A DNA stretch of 64,000 bases from JANNVK01 sp031430435 (GTDB lineage Bacteria > Acidobacteriota > Blastocatellia > Pyrinomonadales > Pyrinomonadaceae). Under the pieces are notes generated by a model. That model did not search any database, was not told where the DNA came from, and saw only the letters and a program-made list of their open reading frames with translations. Within the stretch, counting starts at the first letter, position 1. Each line of letters begins with the position of its first letter. The stretch lies in contig JANPBM010000018.1 in NCBI GenBank assembly GCA_031430435.1, forward strand, positions 1-64,000, written 5' to 3'. Shown piece after piece: positions 16,433 to 24,729 of the stretch. A program made the translations under genes and the position numbers.

Positions 16433-16909
16433 TCAAGAGGTTTTGCGGAATTTACGACCGGTTTTCGGCGTAGTTTTAATCGGTTTTTCGTCTGTCGGCG
16501 GGGCTTTGCTGATTTCAAACTCTTGCTTGGTCGCGGGTTTTCCGTCCAAAAAAATATCGATGCGATATGTTCCCGCAACCCACAATTTTTCCGGTTGACC
16601 TTTGAAATTTACGCGGTTTTGTTCTTCTTTGGTTTTGTAAACGGTTGTAATTACTTTAGTTTCAGCTTTTACGCCTTTGACATTGACCGCCACTAAATTC
16701 ATTTTTACTTCGGTCGGTTGGGCTAAATCCAGTTTGACGACACAGAAAATCGGCACGTCGGTCGTCATAAAAGCCGTGGCAACTTCGCCTGCTTTGCCGT
16801 TGCCGTCGTCTTTGGCAAGATAAATTTCGCTGACGCTGTTTGCGGTGATTTGCCCGAAAATGTTTAAGCAAAAAAGGCTGAGAAACAATATAAATAAAAT
16901 TTTTTTCAC
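16433..16909 (-). CDS. Small secreted protein, probable beta-sandwich
   Basis: A 158-residue protein with signal peptide MKKILFILFLSLFCLNIFGQ. The mature part has alternating hydrophobic strands (PIFCVVKLDLAQPTEVKMNL, LWVAGTYRIDIFLDGKPA) that suggest an immunoglobulin-like fold, then a Lys- and Pro-rich tail. No family is recognised. It lies upstream of, and on the same strand as, the TonB receptor, with 190 bp between them. Confidence 0.6.
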   Translation of the reverse strand: MKKILFILFLSLFCLNIFGQITANSVSEIYLAKDDGNGKAGEVATAFMTTDVPIFCVVKLDLAQPTEVKMNLVAVNVKGVKAETKVITTVYKTKEEQNRVNFKGQPEKLWVAGTYRIDIFLDGKPATKQEFEISKAPPTDEKPIKTTPKTGRKFRKTS

Positions 16910-17043
16910 GGTGAACCTCCAAAATAATAAAACTGCTAAACTGTTTGAGCATCAAACTCGCGATTTAGTTGCTTGGAGTGCGAAAAAAAATTAGTGTAAC
17001 GAGTGAAAACGGGTTTGCGCAATTTTAGTCAGAATAACACAAT

Positions 17044-17655
17044 ATGTTTAGTTTACCGAAAATTTATCCGATTACCGATTGCCGAATTGCCAAACTTTCG
17101 CACACGGAACAAGTTAAAAAACTTATCGCCGGCGGAGCGAAATTTATCCAACTGCGTGAGAAATTTGCCACGCCGCGAGAATTTTACGAAGATGCAAAAA
17201 ACGCCGTAACTCTTGCAAAACAACAAGATGTGCGAATAATCATCAACGACCGAATCGATCTTGCTTTGGCGTTAAAGGCTGACGGCGTTCATCTTGGTCA
17301 AGACGATTTAGCGCCACTTTATGCCCGCAAAATTCTCGGCGAAAACGCGATTATCGGTTTTTCGACGCACAATCTTCGGCAAGCCGTCGAAGCCGTCAAG
17401 TTGCCGATAAACTATATTGCCGTCGGACCGATTTTTGCGACGACAACCAAAGAAAATCCCGACGAAACGGTTGGAATCGACGGTTTGAAAGAAATCCGAA
17501 AGGCGATCGGAGATTTTCCGTTGGTTGCGATTGGCGGAATATCGCTGCAAAACGCCAAAGATGTTTTGCGGTTTTCAGATTCAATCGCTTTAATCAGCGC
17601 GATTTTACAAAATTCGCCGGTCGAAAATATGCAAAACTTCCAATCTTTGATTTAA
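17044..17655 (+). CDS. thiE: Thiamine-phosphate synthase
   Basis: A 203-residue TIM-barrel enzyme joining hydroxymethylpyrimidine diphosphate and thiazole phosphate to make thiamine phosphate. Diagnostic segments in order: FIQLREK (pyrophosphate site), IIINDRIDLALALKADGVHLGQDD, GFSTHN, YIAVGPIFATTTK, and VAIGGIS for phosphate binding. Length fits ThiE. No other thiamine genes and no recognisable TPP riboswitch lie next to it. It has no clear ribosome-binding site. Confidence 0.93.
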   Translation: MFSLPKIYPITDCRIAKLSHTEQVKKLIAGGAKFIQLREKFATPREFYEDAKNAVTLAKQQDVRIIINDRIDLALALKADGVHLGQDDLAPLYARKILGENAIIGFSTHNLRQAVEAVKLPINYIAVGPIFATTTKENPDETVGIDGLKEIRKAIGDFPLVAIGGISLQNAKDVLRFSDSIALISAILQNSPVENMQNFQSLI

Positions 17656-17801
17656 CGAAATACAAATAGTTAAACTTAGTTAAAAAATACTTGCTTTCCG
17701 GTTCAAATCCGATTAAACTTGATTAGTTGCCAAGTTTCCTTTCCGGCAATCTGCGTCAAGCCTGCAATCCTAACTTTCTTTCAGGAGTAAACCCAAATAA
17801 A

Positions 17802-18995
17802 ATGAGTCTGCTGGATATAGCACCAATAATTGAGCAAATGCTGCTCGTTTCAGATAACGTAAGCGATTTGAATTTTTCGACCGGACAAAAACCGCAAGTT
17901 GAAATCAACGGTAAACTTTTTCCCGTGGCACCGCTCGGTTTAGGCAAACTGACGGCGTTTCAAACAGAAATGATTGCGATGGCGTTGTTGCGTGATAATC
18001 CCGAAGCGTCGGCTCAACTTTCGCTGACGGGAACAGCCGATTTGAGTTACAGTTTGCCCGCGCGGTGTCGGTTTCGCGTCAATATTTTTCAGCAACGAAA
18101 CTCTTATTCGGCGGTAATGCGGGTAATTCCGCACGAAATTCCGACGATTGACAGTTTGAAAGTGCCGAAATCACTTGGCGATATTGCTAATATCCGCAAC
18201 GGTTTAGTGCTGGTTACAGGTCCGACCGGTTCGGGTAAAAGCTCAACGCTGGCGGCAATTATAGATTTAATCAACGAAACCAAAAGCTATCATATTGTCA
18301 CAATCGAAGACCCGATCGAGTTTTTACATCAGCACAAACAATCAACCATCAATCAACGCGAAGTCGGTTCGGACACAAAAGATTTTTCGTCTGCATTACG
18401 GGCGGCGTTACGCCAAGCTCCGAAAGTTATCTTGGTTGGTGAAATGCGAGACCTTGAAACTGCCGAAATTGCTTTGGAAGCGGCGGAAACAGGGCATTTG
18501 GTGTTTTCGACGCTGCACACCATCGATGCTTCGAAAACTATTGACCGGATCATCGGGCTTTATCCGAAAAACGAAGAACGGGTTATTCGCACGCGGTTGG
18601 CGCAAACATTTCGTTATATTGTTTCACAACGTTTGATTCCGAAAGCCGACGGCAAAGGTCGTGTCGCGGCGATTGAAATTATGAAATCGAATCCGCGAAC
18701 TCGCGAATACATTGAAAAAGGCGAAGCGGAAGGCAAGACTTTGTTGGACGCGATTCGCGACGGCAAGCACGACGGAATGCAGGATTTCGACGGCGTAATT
18801 CGTGAAATGATTCAAAGCGATACCATTACTTTAGAAGACGGCTTGTCTTTTGCGACCAACCAAAACAATCTTTTGTTGGCGATTCGCGGTTTGGGATCGA
18901 CCGAAGATTATCTCAAAGAAGAAGAGCAAAGCAGTCATAATTACGCGCTTCAAAACAATCCGAGCGGCACTTCATTTCTCGATCTTGTCGAATAA
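17802..18995 (+). CDS. pilT: PilT/PilU-family type IV pilus retraction ATPase
   Basis: A 397-residue hexameric secretion-type ATPase. The Walker A is GPTGSGKS at residues 140-147, followed by the Asp box IEDPIEFLH and Walker B ILVGEMRDLETAEIALEAAETGHLVFSTLHT with the His box. The C-terminus (DGMQDFDGVIREMIQSDTI, NLLLAIRG) resembles PilU as much as PilT, and no pilM-Q genes are here to decide. It would power pilus disassembly at the inner-membrane base for twitching. ATG 17802 was chosen because SLLDIAPIIEQMLL is the usual family start; AGGAG at 17783-17787 lies somewhat far upstream. It is followed by a zinc-ribbon protein. Confidence 0.88.
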   Translation: MSLLDIAPIIEQMLLVSDNVSDLNFSTGQKPQVEINGKLFPVAPLGLGKLTAFQTEMIAMALLRDNPEASAQLSLTGTADLSYSLPARCRFRVNIFQQRNSYSAVMRVIPHEIPTIDSLKVPKSLGDIANIRNGLVLVTGPTGSGKSSTLAAIIDLINETKSYHIVTIEDPIEFLHQHKQSTINQREVGSDTKDFSSALRAALRQAPKVILVGEMRDLETAEIALEAAETGHLVFSTLHTIDASKTIDRIIGLYPKNEERVIRTRLAQTFRYIVSQRLIPKADGKGRVAAIEIMKSNPRTREYIEKGEAEGKTLLDAIRDGKHDGMQDFDGVIREMIQSDTITLEDGLSFATNQNNLLLAIRGLGSTEDYLKEEEQSSHNYALQNNPSGTSFLDLVE

Positions 18996-19017
18996 CGGAA
19001 GCGATTCGGCTGAAAAC

Positions 19018-19066
19018 ACTCAAAATAAAATCAATGAATCAACCAATGAACAAATGATTCGATTAC
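19018..19066. repeat. Short AATGAATC-type repeat with 12-bp periodicity
   Basis: Units CAATGAATCAAC and CAATGAACAAAT follow each other at 19032-19055, then GATTCGATT. Similar sequence occurs at 36896-36960 and 62953-62995, always between genes. Confidence 0.4.
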
Positions 19067-19073
19067 AAACATT

Positions 19074-19811
19074 ATGATTATACGTTGCGATAATTGCTCG
19101 GTTTCTTTACAACTCGACGAAGCGAAAATTCCGAACGGAAACTTTACGGTTCGCTGTCCGCGATGCCAAAATCTTGTCCGTGTCCAAGCAAATGCAAACG
19201 GCGAAAAAGGTTCGCCGACTGTTCAGCAGTTGAGAACCAACGCGCCGGCGGCGGCTTTTGGCGAAAATGCCGGTCAATTTGCCGAAAAAGAATCGGGTTT
19301 CGAGATAAACCAAGCGTTAAAATCTTTGCTCGGAGCTTTGAGCAAAGGCAATCAAATTATTGAAAGCAAGGATGAAAGCCAAGAAAAACCTCGCCGTGTT
19401 TTGTTGTGTTTGGGTGAAAATAAACGCGACCGCGTGGCAAAATTGATGGTTGACGCAGGTTACAAAGTTTATTTGGCGCAAACAACCGCACAGGCAAACG
19501 AGCGGTTGCGTGAAGGAAAAACCGAGATTCTGATATTTTCGCCCGATTTTGCGGCAGAATTCGGCGGTGCGGCGATTATTCAACAAAAGGTAAATGCCAT
19601 GCCGGCATCGCTTCGCCGACGTTTATTTTTGGTTTCGGTCGAAGATTTAGGCACCACCATGAATGCCCACGAAGCCTTTTTGCGAAACCTGAATTTAATT
19701 GTTCACGGCAATGATTTAGACCAAATCGGCTTGATTATGAACCGCGCATTGCGTGATTTCAACGAACTCTATCGCTTTTACAACACGGCAATCGGCGTGG
19801 CAAGTATTTAG
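19074..19811 (+). CDS. Zinc-ribbon protein with a degenerate response-regulator-like domain
   Basis: A 245-residue protein. Residues 1-35 form an MJ0042-type zinc ribbon with Cys at 5, 8, 28 and 31 (RCDNCSVSLQL, VRCPRCQNLV). A Gln- and Ala-rich linker follows. From about residue 100 the pattern RVLLCLGENKRDRVAKLMVDAGYKV recalls the start of a receiver domain, but the expected phosphorylated Asp is replaced by FSPDFAAEFGG-type sequence. Such hybrids often accompany type IV pilus or motility genes, which fits its place just after pilT on the same strand. It may be a structural or scaffolding receiver. Function not established. Confidence 0.65.
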   Translation: MIIRCDNCSVSLQLDEAKIPNGNFTVRCPRCQNLVRVQANANGEKGSPTVQQLRTNAPAAAFGENAGQFAEKESGFEINQALKSLLGALSKGNQIIESKDESQEKPRRVLLCLGENKRDRVAKLMVDAGYKVYLAQTTAQANERLREGKTEILIFSPDFAAEFGGAAIIQQKVNAMPASLRRRLFLVSVEDLGTTMNAHEAFLRNLNLIVHGNDLDQIGLIMNRALRDFNELYRFYNTAIGVASI

Positions 19812-19825
19812 CCGAAACGCAATAT

Positions 19826-19932
19826 TTAACGCAAAGAAAAAAGACGCAAAGTTACGCTGCGGAATATAAATGCAATAATTTATCGGCGAACAACAAACTC
19901 TTTGTGTTATCTTTGCGAAACCTTTGCGTTAA
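19826..19932. repeat. Palindromic intergenic repeat of the CGCAAAG family
   Basis: TTAACGCAAAG (19826-19836) and CTTTGCGTTAA (19922-19932) form an 11-bp perfect inverted repeat. Further CGCAAAG and CTTTGCG units lie inside. The same units make up the palindrome at 46490-46602. Confidence 0.7.
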
Positions 19933-19982
19933 AAGCGCAGAAAAACATTGTATTTTGCGGTTATTTATAGTAGTTTAATCAA

Positions 19983-20978
19983 ATGAAAAAGCGACATTTA
20001 GCCTTAGGCGCAACAAGCGTAGTCGGTGCGGCAATCGCGTGGAAATTTTTGACGCGAAAAAGTGAAGTTCGGTGGGAACAAGCCGCCGACAGGATTCATC
20101 ATCCGAACAACTCTCATTTTACCGAAATTGACGGAACAAGCATTCATTATCAGGAATTCGGCGAAAAAAATAATCCGACGCTGATTTTGCTGCACGGTTA
20201 CAGCGCTTCGACATATACTTGGCGCGAAGCCGCGCCGCAACTGGCAAATAAAGGTTTCCGCGTCATTGCAATCGATATGGTCGGCTTCGGTTATTCGGAT
20301 AAACCTGCGTGGTTTGATTACACAATCACTTCGCAAGCGAGAATGGTTTCGCGGTTTATGGACAGACTCGGCATCGGTCGGGCAACGCTTGCGGGAAGCA
20401 GTTACGGCGGCACGGTGGCTTCGACCTTGACGCTCGATTATCCGGAAAGAGTTGAAAAACTTATACTTATCAGTTCGCCGTGTAACAACGATCCTTTGAA
20501 ACATTTTGTCGCCCGACTCGCCAAAGTTCCGGGTTTAGGCGAAATTTCGACCGCATTTTTAGTTGACTCAAAAGCCTTTCTGCGAATTCGTGTGCAAAAT
20601 ACGATTGCTCCCGAAAACCAACATATTATTACCGAAGAAAGACTTGACGCGGTTTATCGTCCGCTGAATGCCGCCGACGGACATAATTCGATGTTGCAAA
20701 CGTTGCGACATTGGAAAGCCGACCGCGTTGAACACGATGCGAGTTTGATAAATCAGCCGACACTAATAATTTGGGGCGAAAAAGATTTGGTCATCCCGAT
20801 TAAAAACGGCTATAAACTCAATCAACTTATTTTGAATTCACGACTGGTTGTTTTTCCGAATTGCGGACATTTGCCGCACGAGGAATTAACCGAAAGCGTG
20901 GTCAATGTAATAGACGATTTTTATCACGGCAAAAAGTTGGAAGAAGCGAATAATCCGCAACTCGAAAAAGCCGCGTAA
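19983..20978 (+). CDS. Alpha/beta-fold hydrolase, membrane-anchored
   Basis: A 331-residue hydrolase. The N-terminal 20 residues (MKKRHLALGATSVVGAAIAW) form a hydrophobic anchor or uncleaved signal. LILLHGYSASTYTW is the oxyanion region. The nucleophile Ser140 lies in AGSSYGG. The acid is in IWGEKDLVIP, and the His is in FPNCGHLPHEE. These are the full catalytic elements of the haloperoxidase/epoxide-hydrolase-like group. The substrate cannot be told from sequence. It ends at a terminator hairpin (21002-21065) and seems monocistronic. Confidence 0.85.
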   Translation: MKKRHLALGATSVVGAAIAWKFLTRKSEVRWEQAADRIHHPNNSHFTEIDGTSIHYQEFGEKNNPTLILLHGYSASTYTWREAAPQLANKGFRVIAIDMVGFGYSDKPAWFDYTITSQARMVSRFMDRLGIGRATLAGSSYGGTVASTLTLDYPERVEKLILISSPCNNDPLKHFVARLAKVPGLGEISTAFLVDSKAFLRIRVQNTIAPENQHIITEERLDAVYRPLNAADGHNSMLQTLRHWKADRVEHDASLINQPTLIIWGEKDLVIPIKNGYKLNQLILNSRLVVFPNCGHLPHEELTESVVNVIDDFYHGKKLEEANNPQLEKAA

Positions 20979-21001
20979 AATTTTCAATTTGCGAAACACA
21001 A

Positions 21002-21065
21002 AGTCTTATTTATGCAATTTGCAAAACATCGTGTTTGCAAAACTGCCGTAAAATAAGGCTTTTTT
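21002..21065 (+). terminator. Terminator after the alpha/beta hydrolase gene
   Basis: AGTCTTATTT (21002-21011) pairs with AAATAAGGCT (21051-21060), with one G-U pair, and is followed by TTTTT. The 39-base interior contains repeated TTTGCAAAAC segments that can fold further. Confidence 0.65.
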
Positions 21066-21142
21066 CGTGTTTGCAGTTTGGCGCAACGCTTGCAATCCGA
21101 GTATTACGAAGTTAAAAACACTTCAAAAGGTCGGGTAAAAAT

Positions 21143-21559
21143 ATGGAAAAAAGTTATTCGGAAAAAGTCGCGCGAGTTTTTGAAATCGGTTGTTATTTTA
21201 TGATAATTCCGGGCATTTTGGCTACACTTTACTCTTTTCTTACAATAATACTTGCAATTCCGGTTTTAATACTTTTTTTGTTAGGTATTTGGATGTTCAA
21301 GAGCTATATAAAACATTCACGAGGGCTTTTGGAAGCAAGCGAAGTTGTTTTAATGTGGATTTTATCATTTATGCTTAATACGGTATTTGCTTTAGCCGGC
21401 GTTTTAGTATTTTCAAGTGCAGATTGGAATATGCCTGAATCAATCGGCGAAAGTGCTTGGTTTTTTACGGCTTTATCAATGGTCGGATGGTGGATTGCCG
21501 CAGCAATTCTGCCGATAACCGCTTTGGTTTCACTTAAAAATAACGATAATGACCGATAA
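21143..21559 (+). CDS. Small membrane protein of unknown function
   Basis: A 138-residue protein with four hydrophobic segments: near residues 15-35 (CYFMIIPGILATLYSFLTI), an immediately following segment to about 50, one near 70-90, and one near 105-130. The short tail is SLKNNDNDR. No family recognised. Its last 26 bases overlap the convergent DUF1287 gene. Confidence 0.55.
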   Translation: MEKSYSEKVARVFEIGCYFMIIPGILATLYSFLTIILAIPVLILFLLGIWMFKSYIKHSRGLLEASEVVLMWILSFMLNTVFALAGVLVFSSADWNMPESIGESAWFFTALSMVGWWIAAAILPITALVSLKNNDNDR

Positions 21560-22205
21560 TTTTCCATTCAAAAACGCGGTCTTCGGCAACTGTGCCGCCG
21601 CCGATGTTGTGAATGATTAAAAAATGCTTGGTGTTTTCGTTATAGATATTTGAAACCACGCCGATGTGCGTCAAACCTTTGCCGTCCAAATCCCACGCGA
21701 CAATATCGCCGGCTTTGTAATCTTCGCTTTTATCGGTAATCGGGAGAGATTTTCCTCGACGCGTGAAATATATTTGCAGATTCGGAACGCGGCGATGATC
21801 GATGTTTGCATCGGCTTTTTTCAAACCCCATTTTTTCGGATAAACTTTGAAATTCGCCGCCATATCTTCGTGAACTTCTTTTTGCAAATCTAAACCCGCG
21901 TTTCGCATCGAACGAATGACAACATCGGTGCAAACGCCTTTTTCAATCGGCACATCGCCGTTCGGATACTTTAAAACGACATACGCGGGATCGTAACTCT
22001 TCGTCAAAGTTGTTTGCTCGACCGCGCTTTCAATCATCTTTTTAATCGACGGATTTTCGATGTTATCGAGTTTCGGTTTGGCGGAAGTGGTCGAAAACAC
22101 ACTCGGTTCGGATTGTTGGGCTTGCGTACGAACGTCCGCTTGGCAACCGACCAACAATAAAAGTCCGATAAAAGTAAAGTTTTTCAAGATAAGTTTTGCG
22201 TTCAT
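21534..22205 (-). CDS. DUF1287 lipoprotein (YijF-like)
   Basis: A 223-residue protein with lipobox LLLLVGC, so lipid-anchored after export. From about residue 65 it matches the DUF1287 family: YPNGDVPIEKGVCTDVVIRS, MAANFKVYP, ADANIDHRRVPNLQIYFTRR, GDIVAWDL, and THIGVVS. The conserved Cys (GVCTDV) and His (THIGVV) suggest an NlpC/P60-like peptidase fold, so a cell-wall hydrolase is plausible but unproven. The 3' end overlaps the convergent membrane-protein gene by 26 bp. Confidence 0.85.
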   Translation of the reverse strand: MNAKLILKNFTFIGLLLLVGCQADVRTQAQQSEPSVFSTTSAKPKLDNIENPSIKKMIESAVEQTTLTKSYDPAYVVLKYPNGDVPIEKGVCTDVVIRSMRNAGLDLQKEVHEDMAANFKVYPKKWGLKKADANIDHRRVPNLQIYFTRRGKSLPITDKSEDYKAGDIVAWDLDGKGLTHIGVVSNIYNENTKHFLIIHNIGGGTVAEDRVFEWKIIGHYRYF

Positions 22206-22280
22206 AAAAGTTCTCCGAGTTGTTTGATGTTACGAAACATAAATCAGGTTGGTTGCAATAATTTTTTCAATCGGCAAAAA

Positions 22281-22964
22281 TTATTTTGATTTTTCTTGCA
22301 ACCAATTTCTCGCGTCTTCTCGCATTTCATCCGTTATTTCGTGCTTGGCGTGATATTGTTTCGACGAATAGTTTTTGAGTTTTACACGCAACCTTTCATC
22401 GTAAGTTTGAAATTTGTCGTTTGAATAAAATTCGTCCGTGTCGCCGTAAAGATATAAAACATCAGCGTTCAGCGTTTTGTAAAGTTCGCTTGTTTCCAAA
22501 TCGGACGGCACCGCGCCGCATAATCCGACAACGCCGCGAACAACGTTCGGATGCGTAAAAGCGAACCGAAAGTTTAACGCGCAGGCTTGCGAAAACCCGA
22601 ACAGGTAAACTTTTGTTTCGTCGATTAAATCATCGGTTTTCAACTTTTCGATTACGTCCGCAATAAATTTGTGATGAAGCGCGACCGATTCTTCGGATTT
22701 ATAATCGGTGAGCCAGCCGAAACCGAGTTTGTAACTTCCGTCAACGGGGCGAAAATGTTGATGCGGAGCTTGCAAAGAAGCGATAATAAATTTGTCGCCG
22801 GCAATTTTTCGCGCTTCACGCATCATATAATTTTTGTTCGCGCCGTAACCGTGAATCGAAAAAAGCAGCGGAAGTTTGCCGTTTGCGTTTTCGGGAATAT
22901 AAATATCGTAGTAAAGTTTGATTTCAGCGGTTAAACTCAAATCGGTTTGCAAATTATCCATCAA
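22281..22964 (-). CDS. Carboxylesterase/phospholipase-like alpha/beta hydrolase
   Basis: A 227-residue cytoplasmic hydrolase of the carboxylesterase type. LLFSIHGYGANKN forms the oxyanion hole, LFGFSQACALN carries the nucleophile Ser (about residue 122), YLYGDTDEF the acid, and AKHEITDEM the His. No signal peptide is present. It stands divergent from the O-antigen ligase-like gene, with 24 bp between the starts. Substrate unknown. Confidence 0.8.
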   Translation of the reverse strand: MMDNLQTDLSLTAEIKLYYDIYIPENANGKLPLLFSIHGYGANKNYMMREARKIAGDKFIIASLQAPHQHFRPVDGSYKLGFGWLTDYKSEESVALHHKFIADVIEKLKTDDLIDETKVYLFGFSQACALNFRFAFTHPNVVRGVVGLCGAVPSDLETSELYKTLNADVLYLYGDTDEFYSNDKFQTYDERLRVKLKNYSSKQYHAKHEITDEMREDARNWLQEKSK

Positions 22965-22988
22965 ACCAGTTTAACTTAAACAAGGCGA

Positions 22989-24530
22989 ATGAAAAAACTT
23001 CTCGAACAAATCGACGAATCGGCAAGCATCGAAACCAAACATTTCGGGGCGAAACTATTGGAACGAACGGCTTTTATCTGTTTAATTTTAATGACGTTAT
23101 TCGCGCCGCATTCAATCGCTTTGACGCAAACATTTTGGCTGACGGGAATGCTTGCACAGGCGATTCGATTGGTAATAAAACCGCGTCCGAAGCTCGTCAA
23201 GTCAGGCAAGTTAGATATTGCTCTTTGGGCGTTTTTCGGTTGGACGGTTATCTCCTCGATTTTCAGTTACGCGCCCGATATTTCGCTCGACAAACTTCGC
23301 GGTGCGGCATTGTTTTTAATCTTTTACTTTGTAATCAACAACTTACGGACGATAAAAGCCGTAAAACTTATCGTCGCGGCGTTGATTACATCGTGTATGG
23401 TGAGCGTTTTATGGACACCGATCGAGCGAATTTTCGGTCGCGGCGTGGAAATTCACGGACTTTCCGCAACCGGTTGTTTGTCGAAAGCCATTTTGCTGGA
23501 AGGCGATACAATTTTGAAAGCGAATAATAAAAAAGTAAGTTCGCCCGAAGCATTTGTCGCGGAACTTGAACGGAATGAAGTCAATAAAGTCGAGTTTTAT
23601 CGTCCTGATTTTAACGCGATTGTCGAAATAAAAAGAGCGGATTTACTGAGCGGCAATGCGTCGGAAAAACTCGGAATCGAAAGTTGGAAACATTCTCGAA
23701 ACTGGCGTTCGACCGGATTTTATTCGCAATATGTAACGTTCGCCGAAGTTCTCCAACTCATCGGGTCATTAGCATTCGGCTTGTTTATCGCGTTATTTCA
23801 AATTCCAAACTCCAAATTTCAGATGCCGAATTTCAAATCTGTAATTCGCAACCCGCAATTCGCATTGTTTTTGTTCCTCGCGTTGATGTCGCTTGCCTTG
23901 CTCTTGACCTCGACTCGCGCCTCGCAACTGGCGTTTATAATTTCGGCGTTTGTAATTGTAATTTTTAACGGCAACCGCAAGTTATTGTTAGGTTTGGCGG
24001 CAATCGTTTTGCCGGTTGCGTTAATCGGATTATATGTTTTGCAACAATCGCGCAATGTCGGATTTTTCGATTCAACCGATAATTCGATAACTTGGCGTGA
24101 GACGGTTTGGCGCGAAGGTTTTAAGTTGGCGACCGATTCGCCGCGCCATCTTGTTGTCGGAGTCGGAATGGATTCGATTAAGCGATTCAAAGAAGATTGG
24201 CATTTGTTCGACAACGGTAAACTTCCCATGGGACATTTTCATTCAACGCCTTTGCAACTCGCGGTCGAACGCGGAATTCCGGCGTTATTGTTGTGGCTAT
24301 TGATTTTAGGAATTTATTGGAAACAACTTATTTCCGCGATTCGGCGGATTGAATCTAAAACAGAGAAGGGGATTTTGCTCGGTTGTTTGGGCGGAAGCAT
24401 CGGTTTTTTTGCGAGCAGTTGTGTCCATTATAACCTTGGCGATGCCGAAGTTGCGATGGTTTTCTTTTTGCTGACGGGCGTTGGTTCAAAAATTATTTTG
24501 ATGCAAACTCAAAATAAATCTGCAAATTAA
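22989..24530 (+). CDS. O-antigen ligase-like membrane protein with an inserted PDZ-like domain
   Basis: A 513-residue polytopic protein of the Wzy_C/O-antigen ligase type. About ten membrane segments are visible, and the family's extracytoplasmic loop includes GVGMDSIKRF and LPMGHFHSTPLQLAVERGI with its conserved His. Between membrane segments, residues about 150-225 form a soluble insert with PDZ-like features (GDTILKANNKKVSSPEAFV, then ELERNEVNKVEF). A second oddity lies at residues 270-290, where IPNSKFQMPNFKSVIRNPQ is encoded by a short DNA repeat also found in the GH63-like gene. It probably ligates or polymerises surface polysaccharide. Confidence 0.8.
   Translation: MKKLLEQIDESASIETKHFGAKLLERTAFICLILMTLFAPHSIALTQTFWLTGMLAQAIRLVIKPRPKLVKSGKLDIALWAFFGWTVISSIFSYAPDISLDKLRGAALFLIFYFVINNLRTIKAVKLIVAALITSCMVSVLWTPIERIFGRGVEIHGLSATGCLSKAILLEGDTILKANNKKVSSPEAFVAELERNEVNKVEFYRPDFNAIVEIKRADLLSGNASEKLGIESWKHSRNWRSTGFYSQYVTFAEVLQLIGSLAFGLFIALFQIPNSKFQMPNFKSVIRNPQFALFLFLALMSLALLLTSTRASQLAFIISAFVIVIFNGNRKLLLGLAAIVLPVALIGLYVLQQSRNVGFFDSTDNSITWRETVWREGFKLATDSPRHLVVGVGMDSIKRFKEDWHLFDNGKLPMGHFHSTPLQLAVERGIPALLLWLLILGIYWKQLISAIRRIESKTEKGILLGCLGGSIGFFASSCVHYNLGDAEVAMVFFLLTGVGSKIILMQTQNKSAN
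23797..23870. repeat. Micro-repeat inside a coding region (TTCCAAACTCCAAATTTC type)
   Basis: Repeated TTCCAAA, TCCAAATTT and TTTCAAAT units sit in frame within the O-antigen ligase-like gene and encode IPNSKFQMPNFKSVIRNPQ. Close copies with the same reading phase lie at 33055-33090 and 33366-33397 in the GH63-like gene. Confidence 0.6.
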
Positions 24531-24551
24531 CCGTAACTCTAAATGTTTTCC

Positions 24552-24729
24552 GGGCATATTTTTACTTTTTTTGATCGGAATCTGACAAAAAACGACCGAC
24601 ATTTTATAAAAATCGACCAACTTTTTTAAAATTACGGTCGGAAACTTAAAAAATCTGACCGTAATTTAATTAAATCTTGTCGGAATTAATATAAAGTCGG
24701 TCAGATTTTATAAAAGTATAACCGGATTT
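24552..24729. repeat. Degenerate tandem array with exact 21-bp period
   Basis: GATCGG, GACCGA, GACCAA, GGTCGG, GACCGT, TGTCGG, GGTCAG and AACCGG occur at 24573, 24594, 24615, 24636, 24657, 24678, 24699 and 24720, each followed by an AT-rich tract. Spacing is exactly 21 every time. The array lies directly after the stop codon (24730-24732) of the minus-strand gene. Read on in that gene's frame, it gives heptads (SGYTFIK, SDRLYIN, SDKI) before meeting stops. Confidence 0.8.

Noticed and set aside
16910..17043. TPP riboswitch before thiE
   Set aside because: The conserved CTGAGA and ACCTGATCTGG-type segments are absent.
17690..17725. T-arm-like GGTTCAAATCC suggesting a tRNA
   Set aside because: No acceptor or anticodon stem can be formed around it.
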